Shown in pieces: positions 23,296-32,022 of a DNA stretch of 64,000 bases (position 1 is its first letter; each line of letters opens with the position of its first letter). The stretch covers positions 5,606,012 through 5,670,011 of the forward strand of contig CM059623.1 in the NCBI GenBank assembly GCA_030435675.1, in the 5' to 3' direction. The notes below the pieces were generated by a model. It made no database searches. It was not told the origin of the DNA and worked only from the letters and a program-made list of their open reading frames with translations. Origin of the DNA: Steinernema hermaphroditum. Its lineage: Eukaryota; Nematoda; Chromadorea; Rhabditida; Steinernematidae. The position numbers were made by a program, and so were the translations under genes.

Positions 23296-24620
23296 TCAAT
23301 GAATTGTGTTCCAATCGATGTGCCCTTCTGCACTGGAAAAAATGCGTGTAAACAATTCTCTCGTTCGTATTCCTTGCGAGGAAGAGGGAGCTGGATGCTC
23401 AGAGGGCGTCGAAGAAGAGATTGGCGCAGCGTTGGGATCCAAATACTCGGGTTCTTCACCTCGTTCGATTTCGCGGCTTCTTATCCAATTGTGGAGCAGC
23501 GCTAGGGCCGCGACGAACTTTTGTGCTTCGCTAATTGCCATGTAAAGAGGGCTCTGCAGTACACGAAAGCGATTGACGAGAATGCCAAAACAATTCTCGC
23601 TCACGCGACGGGCTCTAAAGACTAGCTTAATAGTGGCTTAGTGGCAACTTGTCCACACCTCGAAAGTCGTTTATTGAATTCTCGTTTGTGTTCGTCGCGA
23701 GCTGCATCACGTCGATTAAACGGTCGCATGACAACGTCGGATAACCGGAAGCCTTGGTCGGCAACCACGACGAACGGTAATTCCAAGTTACCAGTCCTCG
23801 CTGGTGGCGGTATTCTGTAGGTTCCGTCGAAGAATCCTTCTGCTATCGGACTTGCGTTGTAAATCTTAAGTTAGTTTAGTACTTCAGGCCCAAAATTAGT
23901 TGCTCACTTGAGAATCGGAACATCGTCCGGGGGCACCGATGTCTAGAAGTATGAACCGATATTGGGCATCAACCCATGCTAGACCGACGATAGAATTGAA
24001 GTGTAAATGATTGAAGTATAGAGATCCTTGGCCCGGCGGTTCTTTAACCTCAAAGTGTTTTCCGTCCAGAGCACCCAGACAATGCGGAAAATTCCATTTT
24101 TCGTGAAATTCTTCGGCTCTTCTTCTCAGGAAATCTTCTGACAGCGTCGGCATGCACGAGATGAGGCGCTCATTGATAGCTGCCGTCACTTCCTTGATTA
24201 CTGCATGCGCTGTGCTGCAACCTATTCCAAACATAGATTCCAAGCTGTGTATGCTAGATTCGTGAGCGGCGAATCTAAACAGCAAATAATCTAGAGGATG
24301 TAGAGAAGTCTCGTATACCTTAAAAACACTGCAAGACGTTCTTTTGACGACAGTGGGAAACGATGAGTTCGAGCTTTACATATCTTCTCCTCGAGGACAG
24401 AGTGTAGATCGTCGAAAGTATCCCTTGATAGGCGAAGAAACTTCTGGAGATCGCGTCGATCGTCTGATTGATAGTAAGTTCGAAACAAGCGGAATCGCGC
24501 TGGCTCATGAAGAAGGTGTGCTGGGCGCACATAATAGCGCCGCTTCTTCATTCTTAGCTTCCTTAGACGGTTGAGCTCCCTCAGCATCGCCAAGTAGTTG
24601 AACGCGTCGAATAGAGTCAT
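23296..24620 (-). CDS. PIF/Harbinger DDE transposase
   Basis: Nuclease/strand-transferase of the DDE_Tnp_4 type. Exons 24620-24319, 24274-23908, 23864-23659 and 23614-23296 keep phase and give 397 residues, with introns of 44, 43 and 44 nt. The catalytic triad is visible: Asp in GALDGKHFEV, Asp in FVVVADQGFRLSD, Glu in RRVSENCFGIL. The N-terminus (MTLFDAFNYLAMLRELNRLR) has the basic RRYYVRP motif common near the start of Harbinger transposases, then a helical region QKFLRLSRDTFDD. ATG at 24620 follows tttccag, a plausible trans-splice site; an in-frame ATG at 24683 is the alternative. No stops or frameshifts, so it is potentially functional. Confidence 0.88.
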
Positions 24621-24719
24621 CTGGAAACATGTATATATTGCTAAATTCTCACAAAAAAACTGTATTCGTCCGAGAAACAGCACAAACGAATGATGCTCAT
24701 AGGAAACAATGCATTTTTT

Positions 24720-25657
24720 CTAAATGTCCAGGCACAACAACTCATACTTATTACAAATCTCCAAAATCTCATGTTTCATTTGAACGGCGAGGCGACGATT
24801 CTTTTCTTCGACGTCGGTAAATACCTTTTGCACGTAATGGCCAAACGTGGCTTCGGTAACAGTTCGTGCAAGTTGCTCCTTAATCGAATCTGCAGTAGAA
24901 ATAATTGCGGCGTCAACGGAATCAATGCTCTTCTTCTGGCGACGCACATGCGGCTCGTGTGATGACTGAACCGTTTGGGTCGAGGATGGTCCTTCAGTGC
25001 TGACTGGATCATCTCCAATTCCTTCAGTGTCGACATCAATTTGCGAGAGATACTCGTAATTGAAGACCGAGCCCTGCGAAAGCAGGAGACGCGGCCTAAA
25101 ACTCATAATGACATGAGAGCAGACGACAGACGTACGTTTTAATTGCCGATCTTGATTCCTGCAGAAAAGAGAGATCTTCGCTGAACTTCCAGTGGGTCTT
25201 CGCACTGGCATCTAATCCATCTCCTGTCTTCGGCTTCTTTCCTCTAACGTTGTTCTTGTAATATTTGTGGAGAAGTCCCCACGTTTCTCCGACATACTGG
25301 CCTAAAAAAGATGAGAAGCGTAAGTTACGGTACGAGGAACTTGCCATTTAGATCCATTCCAGTATCGTTATTTATTCTCTTCGCAATACTTTCAAACACT
25401 ACAGTCTTCTTGTAAGTGTTCTTATAGTCTGGATGGCTTTCTGCCCAGACGAACTCTTGAGACTGCACTTCTTTGATGATGAGACGTTTCACGTCGTCTT
25501 CGGTATATTCCGTACCAATCCACGGCTGAATGCTGGATGTATCCCTCTTCTTTCGTTTTCTCGGCAGTGTATGTGAAGTATCAAGTTCGTTTTCTTCGCG
25601 CACGAGCACCAACTCCTCTTCTCCAGGAATGATCTCTTCGCTGCACTTATCCATCAT
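24720..25657 (-). CDS. Harbinger second ORF, MADF/Myb-like DNA-binding protein
   Basis: In this superfamily the partner protein helps nuclear import and DNA binding of the transposase. Exons 25657-25334, 25296-25136 and 25095-24720 give 286 residues in frame. Residues about 45-150 resemble a MADF/SANT-like domain: VKRLIIKEVQSQEFVW, FESIAKRINND, then YVGETWGLLHKYYKNNVRG, with conserved aromatic positions. The C-terminus is acidic then helical (KKSIDSVDAAIISTADSI). The first intron starts GTACCGTAAC and is 37 nt; its acceptor is ggccag. It lies 100 bp upstream of the transposase on the same strand, so one promoter could serve both. Confidence 0.75.
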
Positions 25658-25859
25658 AAACCTCTAAATAACGCATCTGAGCATTAGTACATATTTAACA
25701 TAGAGTACATGGCGGCGTGACGAGAAGGCCGATTCAAATAGGTCCAAAAGTGCTTGGGAAGCACACAAGTATGACCATTGGCCAACAATGGCAGCTCAAT
25801 TCACTCTTTTAGCAGCAGACCTGATCAAAGCGGCCAAAATCCCTGTAAGACCACACATT

Positions 25860-26064
25860 TGTTCCGCGGAACATCGAAAAATTCCATGGCAGACCATGGA
25901 ACAAGAAAAATGATCTGCGGAACAAAAATCGCGGCGGGTGGTGTCGGTGTTCCGCGGAACAAAGTATGAACACCTGCGGAACATTTTTCGTGTTCCGTGC
26001 GCGCGGAATATTCCGCGGAACACGATTTACAATGGATTTGTTCCGCGCGCGCGGAATATTCCGC
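25860..26064. repeat. Right subterminal palindrome array of the Harbinger element
   Basis: TGTTCCGCGGAACA occurs at 25860-25873 and 25948-25961. GC-rich TTGTTCCGCGCGCGCGGAA-type units with adjacent GGAATATTCC follow at about 26005-26064, and AGTATGAACA occurs twice. These mirror the left array, as expected of sites recognised at both ends. Confidence 0.75.
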
Positions 26065-26254
26065 CGAGTATGAACAGGCCTTTAGGTAAAGTTTTCATTG
26101 CCGAATTACCCTGGATTTTAAAATGTCGACACTAAACCAATGTAACTAGCAGGTGTACAATTTATCAAGCAACAAAGTAGCTGTGTTCATTTTCCGTGCA
26201 GGACCCACCATGCAGACAGGGAATGTAATACATTCGGCCGACTCAGATTTGGCG

Positions 26255-26276
26255 CGGCCATATAAATAGGCGCACC
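26255..26276 (+). promoter_or_regulatory. Internal copy of the Tc1-element tip containing a TATA box
   Basis: CGGCCATATAAATAGGCGCA repeats the outermost bases of the element (23008-23029), just inside the left inverted repeat and 113 bp before the ORF start. TATAAATA at 26261-26268 could be the promoter of the DNA-binding ORF. The same box at each tip could in principle fire into or out of the element. Confidence 0.5.
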
Positions 26277-26388
26277 TGGAATTTTCTTCTTTTTTGAGTG
26301 TTTTCGAGTGGTTTTCTTGCGTGATATTGTGCTATTTTGTACACTGTGTTAATTCTGTTATTAATCTGCTACTCACTTCATCCAGGAA

Positions 26389-26727
26389 ATGGGGCGCGGA
26401 AGACACATCACGCCTGAACAGCGTGCCAGTGTTGAAACCCTGATGAATGAAGGTTTTTCCAAGAGAAAGATCGCCAGGAGACTGGGGATTTCGGAGAATG
26501 CAGTTCGGAGTGCCGTAAACGTGATTCGGAAGAACGGTGGAGGTCTGCATAATCCGCCAAGGAAGCCCAGGTCGCGGAAAAGCTCCATTCGCGTCGATAG
26601 GAAAATTGTGCGAATCTCAGAAGCAGACAGAAAGAAGTCTGCCGTGGACATTCAGAAGGAGTTAGGCGGGTTTCCTGGCTTCAACCTCTCCGTGAGAACT
26701 GTACGACGACGTTTGAACGAAGTCTGA
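26389..26727 (+). CDS. Tc1-type transposase DNA-binding domain only (DDE domain missing)
   Basis: 112 residues. The first helix-turn-helix reads ITPEQRASVETLMNEGFSKR then IARRLGISENAVRSAV; the second follows a basic GRPR-like linker (NPPRKPRSRKSS) and ends STVRRRL-like as VRTVRRRLNEV. These two HTH units form the bipartite paired-like domain of Tc1/Tc3 transposases. The usual catalytic DDE domain of about 230 residues is absent: the frame stops at 26725-26727, exactly where the right inverted repeat begins (26724). The frame is intact, so a DNA-binding protein without catalysis could be made; such a product might compete at inverted repeats (inference). Confidence 0.8.
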   Translation: MGRGRHITPEQRASVETLMNEGFSKRKIARRLGISENAVRSAVNVIRKNGGGLHNPPRKPRSRKSSIRVDRKIVRISEADRKKSAVDIQKELGGFPGFNLSVRTVRRRLNEV

Positions 26728-26918
26728 GTCGGCCGAATGTATTACATTCCCTGTCTGTATGGTGGGTCCTGCACGGAAAATGAACACAGCTACTTTGTTG
26801 CTTGATAAATTGTACAACTGCTAGTGACATTGGTTTAGTGTCGACATTTTAAAATCCAGGGTAAATCGGCAATGAAAACTTTACCTAAGGGGTGCGCCTA
26901 TTTATATGGCCGCCACTG
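26724..26918. repeat. Right 195-bp inverted repeat of the Tc1/mariner-type element
   Basis: Reverse complement matches 23002-23034 joined to 26085-26246 with few differences (for example ACTGCTAGTGAC against GTAACTAGCAGG). It contains the unoccupied Harbinger target. Confidence 0.88.
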
Positions 26919-27543
26919 TAGCCCGGATCGGATCATCAATTGTCTGATCGACATGTGGTGTCGATACGGTCTTATAAGTGGGGTCTCTGAATCGATCATC
27001 TTAACCACGGCTCAAACCACCGAAGTGGCGCGGAGTCTTAAAATGTGCAAGTATGTCTTCATCGACCCGATCTGCCGATCGCACGTGGCGACCCCACTCG
27101 AGCGCCACTGTCCCGTCGGCTCGGCACGAGAGAGTGCAGAGAAATCAGAGTAGCGCACAGAATCTCATCTCTCCAGCGAAGAAGGCTTCGTCGCCTAATG
27201 GGGAGAGACGCTGAATGGACCTCGCAGAAGTCGTCGGCGTCGATGGATCTGGAACGTTCGGCGACGCGGCGTTCTGTCCGATGGAAGTACCGTATCGGAT
27301 TGTACTGAAAAGAAAGCAGAGGAAGGAAAACACGCGACCGATGCCGATATCCAAATGGAAGCCGATTTGTTCGCAGACGACTCCCCCTCTTTTTGACCAT
27401 TTTCTGTCCAATGCCTTTTGCTTGCTTCGTCTTCGGAGAGTTTACCATTGATGTCTGAGACCCTCTCGCTCTTTCAGGGTTGTATATTATTGACAAAGAA
27501 TCCATAGTATAGTATACAGAAAAAAACCGTTTCACGGCCCAAA
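26919..27543. other. Intergenic region between the transposon and POLH
   Basis: No gene supported. TACCGTA at 27288-27294. The stretch at 26925-27130 has several short ATCGATC/GATCG-type words but no clear element. Confidence 0.45.
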
Positions 27544-29786
27544 TCAGGCAGGCTTAAAGAACGATGATATCTTCGAAACTTTAGCTGGAGGCTGCGAGTT
27601 GGAGCCTTTTCTCCTCGCAATGGAGGTTTGCTGGCGCTTTCCCGGTTTGCTCTTCGGCTTCTCCTTGACTTCACGCTTCTTCTGGTCGGCCGCTTTCGCT
27701 GACTTGATCCAATAGTGGTGCCGTATTCGCTAAAGATGTGAACGATTATCTGCGGAATCTACGATCAATTCACCCTTTGAATGTTTTCCGGCATATTGGT
27801 GAAGTAATCTGGATCGATTTCTTCGAAAGTCGCGGGAAGCAATGAGAAATCGAATTCCAAGTCAACGAGGTTGTCCGTAGACGGTGCAGAAGATCGAGCA
27901 GGAAGGATGGAGGTAGAAGGTACCGGGTCACCAACAGGGTCGGCATCGGAAATCGGCGCTCTGGAGGTGGACTGCTGTTGCTCCGTGCTCACTTCCGGCT
28001 TCTTTTCTGCAGCCGTAGGCGAGACCTTAGGCGGTGAAACAGGCGGAAGCGGCTTGCGCGGAGAAGAGACAAAAGAGTGAAGAGAGTCTTCATCGTTCAA
28101 GTAGAAGATGTCTTCCTCATCCTCTTCTTCCTCGCCCTTCACGCTTTCGTCCGATCTTCCCTCAAGTTCATCCACCTTCGAGAACACCCACTTTGTGATT
28201 CTGTGGTTCTCCGATTCAACTCCTTCTCGAAACCGCGTAGCTGACAGGAAAACGTTCACCACTGGCGGCTCCCTGAACAGAACTGTTTGGCAACCAAGGA
28301 GGCACTCAAACATACCAATTGGTCGATGGATCCAACGCTTTGTTCATCACTTTAAGTGTGTTCCAAACCGTATTGAAGATGAGATCCGGAAGATAGGATG
28401 TCAGCGGCAGCGTTCTTCCATGTGGACCATCCATCACGAATCCACAATTTAGGGATTGTGCAGTGCGTACGTTCTGCAGGAACTCCACGTAGTATTTTCT
28501 CTGAACGGAGCGCTAACCTTTCTCTGATCGTCCACGAGCCTCTTCGCCAACTCTTTTATCAATCCAAGAAGCCAATTCTTCAGCTCGCGTATCGTTCGCA
28601 GGGCGGCCTTTCCCGGGAAGTTCTTGCTTACTGCGATCGACTTCTGCTTGTCTTTGACCTTCACCGGATCGTGGTTGATGCCTCGCGCCAAGTCGAAGAT
28701 GTGATCTGAGTGTCCAGGGAAATCTCTCTCGATCTCGCATTTTGGAATCATTGACAGTTCGTACATCGTCTAAAACACGAGATATGATGATGAACAAAAG
28801 CTCAAGAATACCGTAATTCCATATCTGACGGTTATCGCATCTCCCAACTTCCCACCAAAACTCCAAACTTTAGTGATAGGGATCTGTTTGTACACTTCGC
28901 TGACGTGCTGTGCAGGTATAATGGTTTGCTGTCGAGGTTTGTGCCTCGCACAAACCAGCTTCGCGATGATCTAGAAACACAGATTCAATCCGGGCATGCC
29001 GGCACTACCTTGTTTGCTCCTATGCCTGCAGAGCAGAAGAACTGCGTCTTCTCGTGTATCTTGTTCCGGATCTTCTCTACGATCTTCGCTCCGACGGCCA
29101 AACGAAACTAAACGCAAAACATCACAGAAGGTCGAGGTGCTCCGCCCTACCTGCAGTGCATCCTGGCGACATTGGTTCCCGAGCCAGGCGACTACTGCAG
29201 CCCTTCTATCGTAGTTCTCGTTGTCGGCGCCGGTGGCGATGTGAGTGGTCGGGAAGAATTCGTCGACACCGTCCATAAGCCTATCGATGACATCGTCATC
29301 TTCGAGGAGGATCGCTTCGACCATCCGAGTCAGATCCAGGAATGCTTCGTCCACGGACGCCCTTTCGACGACGATGCGCTTGTCGAAGTTGTGGAGAATC
29401 GAGAAGACCTCGGCGCTCGCCTCGCGGTACCTCGTCAGGTCGGCTTTGTCCGCGTGTTCGCCCGCGGGCACTCGCGCCAGGTGCAGCTCTGGACACTTTT
29501 GGAGCGCCTCGTCGCCGAACATCCCCCGCTTGACTCCGAAGTCCCGCGCCTCGTAGCTCAGCGCTATGATCCTCAAACAGACACTCGATTAGACTCTGTC
29601 TAGACAAAGTCTACTCACCCTCCACCGCGGAAGACACCATTCTGGATGACCGCCACCGGCTTGCCCCAAAGCTCGGGACGCAGGCGCTGTTCCACCTAAA
29701 ACGGAAGAGGTGAAACTGAGCACAAGTCAGCTGGCAACCTGGGCATAGAAGCAGTCCATATCTATTAGCGCCACCACACGATCCAT
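27544..29786 (-). CDS. POLH: DNA polymerase eta (Y-family translesion polymerase)
   Basis: Copies past UV photoproducts. ATG at 29786 gives MDRVVALIDMDCFYAQVEQR, the Y-family palm start with catalytic DMD. Next come WGKPVAVIQNGVFRGG, RIIALSYEARDFGVKRGM (fingers) and the second catalytic block ERASVDEAFLDLT with the SxDE pair. The thumb shows FFCSAGIGANKIIAKLVC and TKVWSFGGKLGDAI; the little-finger region contains HGRTLPLTSYLPDLI. The C-terminal tail is acidic and low-complexity and ends ISSFFKPA, a PIP-box-like PCNA-binding end as in vertebrate pol eta. I see no C2H2-type UBZ ubiquitin-binding finger. It starts 187 nt after the RPS15A stop on the same strand with a TTTCTCAG acceptor at 29796, so it is probably the downstream gene of an operon. 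Confidence 0.92.
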
Positions 29787-29973
29787 GCTTGAGATCTGAG
29801 AAACCGACAGTTCATCGACAGAAGCTCACATGACCCAAGTGCAGCAAATATTTGCACCGTCCTACAGCAAAAGAACACACCCAACAACAGAACAACAAAT
29901 CGAACAACTTTATTCACGCTGTAACGTAACGTATAACGTTTATTGTGATAACAATAACAACAAACAAGCAGCT
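29787..29973 (-). promoter_or_regulatory. Intercistronic region RPS15A-POLH with poly(A) signal and trans-splice-like acceptor
   Basis: On the minus strand, AATAAA (29909-29914) follows the RPS15A stop, then a T/G-rich stretch, and about 110 nt later TTTCTCAG at 29796 lies 9 nt before the POLH ATG. This order and spacing match SL2-type operon junctions known in rhabditid nematodes. Confidence 0.6.
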
Positions 29974-30525
29974 TTAGAAGAAGAATCCAAGGATCTTGCC
30001 TCCCAGATGCTTCCTTCGGGCCTCTTCGTGGTCCATGATACCGCCAGAGGTGGTCAGGACGAGGAATCCGAACTGGCGAGAAGGAAGAAGGTTGGTGGTG
30101 TACTTTTCCAAATCGCGAAGAGCAACATCGAAACGGGGGCTGATAACACTGCACTTGTTGATGCGTCCGGTGAGGTTAACGACGATCTTGCCGGCACGAT
30201 GATCATCGACGATCTCGAATTCGCCAATGTATCCTGCAAAGAGAATGCAACAGTAAGCTTGATTGCAAGGAGAGCGTTTGCAGCCCTTGCTTTCACTGAG
30301 AAACAGATAATAAGCTGCACCCATCCATGAAAAAAAAACAAAAAAACCAGCGTTGCTAGCACCAGCACTATGAGTAGAACGCAAAAGCTTACCCTGCTTC
30401 ATCATGACGGTAAGGAAGCGGACGACAACCTTGGAGGCAGGACGGATGAGCACCTGGCGCTTTCCGCGCTTCTCGGCATTATTAATAGTCTTAAGAGCAT
30501 CGGCCAACACGCCCATACGAACCAT
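29974..30525 (-). CDS. RPS15A: 40S ribosomal protein S15a (uS8)
   Basis: Small-subunit ribosomal protein of the body/platform. [20 protein letters not shown] and [19 protein letters not shown], then, after one intron of about 155 nt, [35 protein letters not shown] and the C-terminal [18 protein letters not shown]. Length is 130 residues, as in other animals. Start at 30525; upstream there is a tttcag 27 nt before the ATG. The intron is longer than most here and could host a small nucleolar RNA, but no box C/D or H/ACA pattern was clear to me. Confidence 0.97.
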   Translation of the reverse strand: MVRMGVLADALKTINNAEKRGKRQVLIRPASKVVVRFLTVMMKQGKLLRSTHSAGASNAGFFVFFSWMGAAYYLFLSESKGCKRSPCNQAYCCILFAGYIGEFEIVDDHRAGKIVVNLTGRINKCSVISPRFDVALRDLEKYTTNLLPSRQFGFLVLTTSGGIMDHEEARRKHLGGKILGFFF

Positions 30526-31366
30526 TTTGACAACTTGGTAGTTCCGTGTTTACCTGAAACCACGGAACAAATTAGAAAAACGAACACCTGACAATCACGC
30601 ACTTCAAAACTATAATATTTTCACTGATTCAGCATTTCCAGAACAACGATAATATGAAAAAAAAACGGCCATTCTAAAACGATCTAGCTGACTCTCACAG
30701 TCCAAACGTGGACAACGCGAAATTTGACCAATAAAGGTGCAGAAAGATGCCCAAATTTTCGGCAGGATAGTCGACAATAAAGACTCTAAACAGCGTTTAG
30801 CAGGTTTTCGTCAGATGCAACGGCGATTCGTCTCGCGCGAATCAGAAAGCTTTCAAATTTCAAAAATTCGGTCATCTTTAGGGTCGTTCTCAGTATAACT
30901 CTCTCTCCCCAACAGTAACCCTGAGTGGGTCTTGGTGGGACCCACTAAGTTGTCAAATGCAAAGGGAACATTCGCACGTTCGGCCTGTGGCTTCCCAAAA
31001 GCGTTCTCTGATCGCGGACCGATTCTCCGCTGGAACCTTCGATTTCGCAATCTTCTCGGTCGTAATCTACAGCTTTCGATCATTTTTGGGAGAGCTCGTA
31101 TGCATGCGCCTACAGGATCGCCACTGTCGTTTTGATATCGTCGAATTACGGCTCTCCCCGAACGAGAACCGGATGGTGCAACCTTTTGAGGAAACCAGTG
31201 TCCACGAACTAGCTTTATTTAGGACTACAAGACATACAAGATGCAAGGTATAGACAAAACAAATATGTAGTACATAGTGGTTCAAATCATATTAACAAAC
31301 TGAACGGGATAATAACAAGAAGATGGGTGTAGGCATTTCGGAGAAGTTTCGCTTTGTCCGCCTTAT
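30526..31366. other. Intergenic region between RPS15A and the SR protein gene
   Basis: No gene seen. A short hairpin AGTGGGTC-7 nt-GACCCACT lies at about 30923-30945. The rest is A/T-rich near 30600-30660 and unremarkable. Confidence 0.45.
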
Positions 31367-32022
31367 TTAACGGCTACGTGAACGGCTTCGGGAACGGGGA
31401 GAACGCGAACGACGAGAGTTACCGTAGCCTGAAAAGAAATCTCTGACAAAGTTCTCTGAGATGGAGACTAACGACGCGGAGAACGGCTGCGACGACGAGA
31501 TGGGCCTCCGCTTCTTGCATAGTAACCGCCGGACGAACGTGGAGGTGGCCGACGATCCCTATCTCCAGCACGACGACGCGGAAGCGCAGCAGAGACGCGC
31601 ACACGACAGTGCCGAATCTGACAAGTGCGTAGTTCCTTCAACGCCTTTGCAGCATCACGACGGGATTCGAACACCACGAAAGCGTAGATTGGTGGATACG
31701 TGGCGAGCCAGATGTCTTCAAGACGGCCGTACTTCGAGAACAGTTCTTCGATGTCGCGACGACGGACGGACATGTCCAGATCGGCAATATGAAGGCGTGC
31801 ATCAGCGATGTTGTTGAGCTGGTCGTCCGAATCGTAGGTACGACTGCGGTTGCTTCCAGAGCGGCTTCTGTGACGCTGTTCACGATCATGACTTCTGCTG
31901 CGGCTGCGACGATGTTCGCGACGTTCACGGTGCTTGTGGTGACGGTGAGAGCTTCGATCTTCCTTCCCGTTCTTCTCTGGCGAGGCTTCACGCGAATGAT
32001 CTTCTTCCAGCTCCATGACCAT
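31367..32022 (-). CDS. SR-type splicing factor: RS region, one RRM, RS tail
   Basis: Nuclear pre-mRNA splicing regulator family. From 32022 (MVMELEEDHSREASPEK) an N-terminal RS region (HRRSRSRSHDREQRHRSRSG) precedes one RRM: RNP2 ARLHIADLDM and RNP1-like IYAFVVFES, with helix RRRDIEELFSKYGRLEDIWL. A second RS region follows, and a 44-nt intron joins the last exon (31422-31367), ending NSRRSRSPRSRSRSR. The RRM is closest to SRSF3/7-type proteins (PPxYAFVxFE), but those have no N-terminal RS arm; RS-RRM-RS order is more like Tra2. Exact orthology is left open. ttcttccag before the ATG suggests trans-splicing. Confidence 0.85.

Larger units (their letters stand above)
23035..26081 (-). mobile_element. 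PIF/Harbinger DNA transposon, apparently intact
   Basis: 3047 bp with ends AGGCCCATTCATACT and, inverted, AGGCCTGTTCATACT. It is flanked by direct TTA repeats at 23032-23034 and 26082-26084, the 3-bp duplication expected of PIF/Harbinger. The empty-site sequence survives in the right arm of the host element (CTTTACCTAAGGGG at about 26878), confirming insertion. It carries two minus-strand genes: a DDE transposase and a MADF/Myb-like protein, the usual two-gene set of this superfamily. Both frames are open, so the copy may be young. Confidence 0.9.
23002..26918 (+). mobile_element. Tc1/mariner-type element with 195-bp inverted repeats, interrupted by a Harbinger insertion
   Basis: Ends are CAGTGGCGGCC...GGCCGCCACTG, flanked by TA at 23000-23001 and 26919-26920, the target duplication typical of Tc1/mariner. 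The right inverted repeat is 26724-26918 (195 bp). The left one is the same length once the insert is removed: 23002-23034 plus 26085-26246. The arms differ by only a few substitutions. Without the Harbinger insert and its extra TTA the element is 867 bp. It encodes only a DNA-binding fragment of a transposase (26389-26727), so it is non-autonomous. Confidence 0.88.

Noticed and set aside
30242..30392. snoRNA in the RPS15A intron
   Set aside because: Some short complementary segments exist, but no convincing C/D or H/ACA boxes.
30923..30945. Short hairpin AGTGGGTC/GACCCACT
   Set aside because: Only an 8-bp stem; common by chance.
31660..31680. tRNA-like B-box (GGGATTCGAAC)
   Set aside because: It is in the coding exon of the SR protein; no cloverleaf around it.
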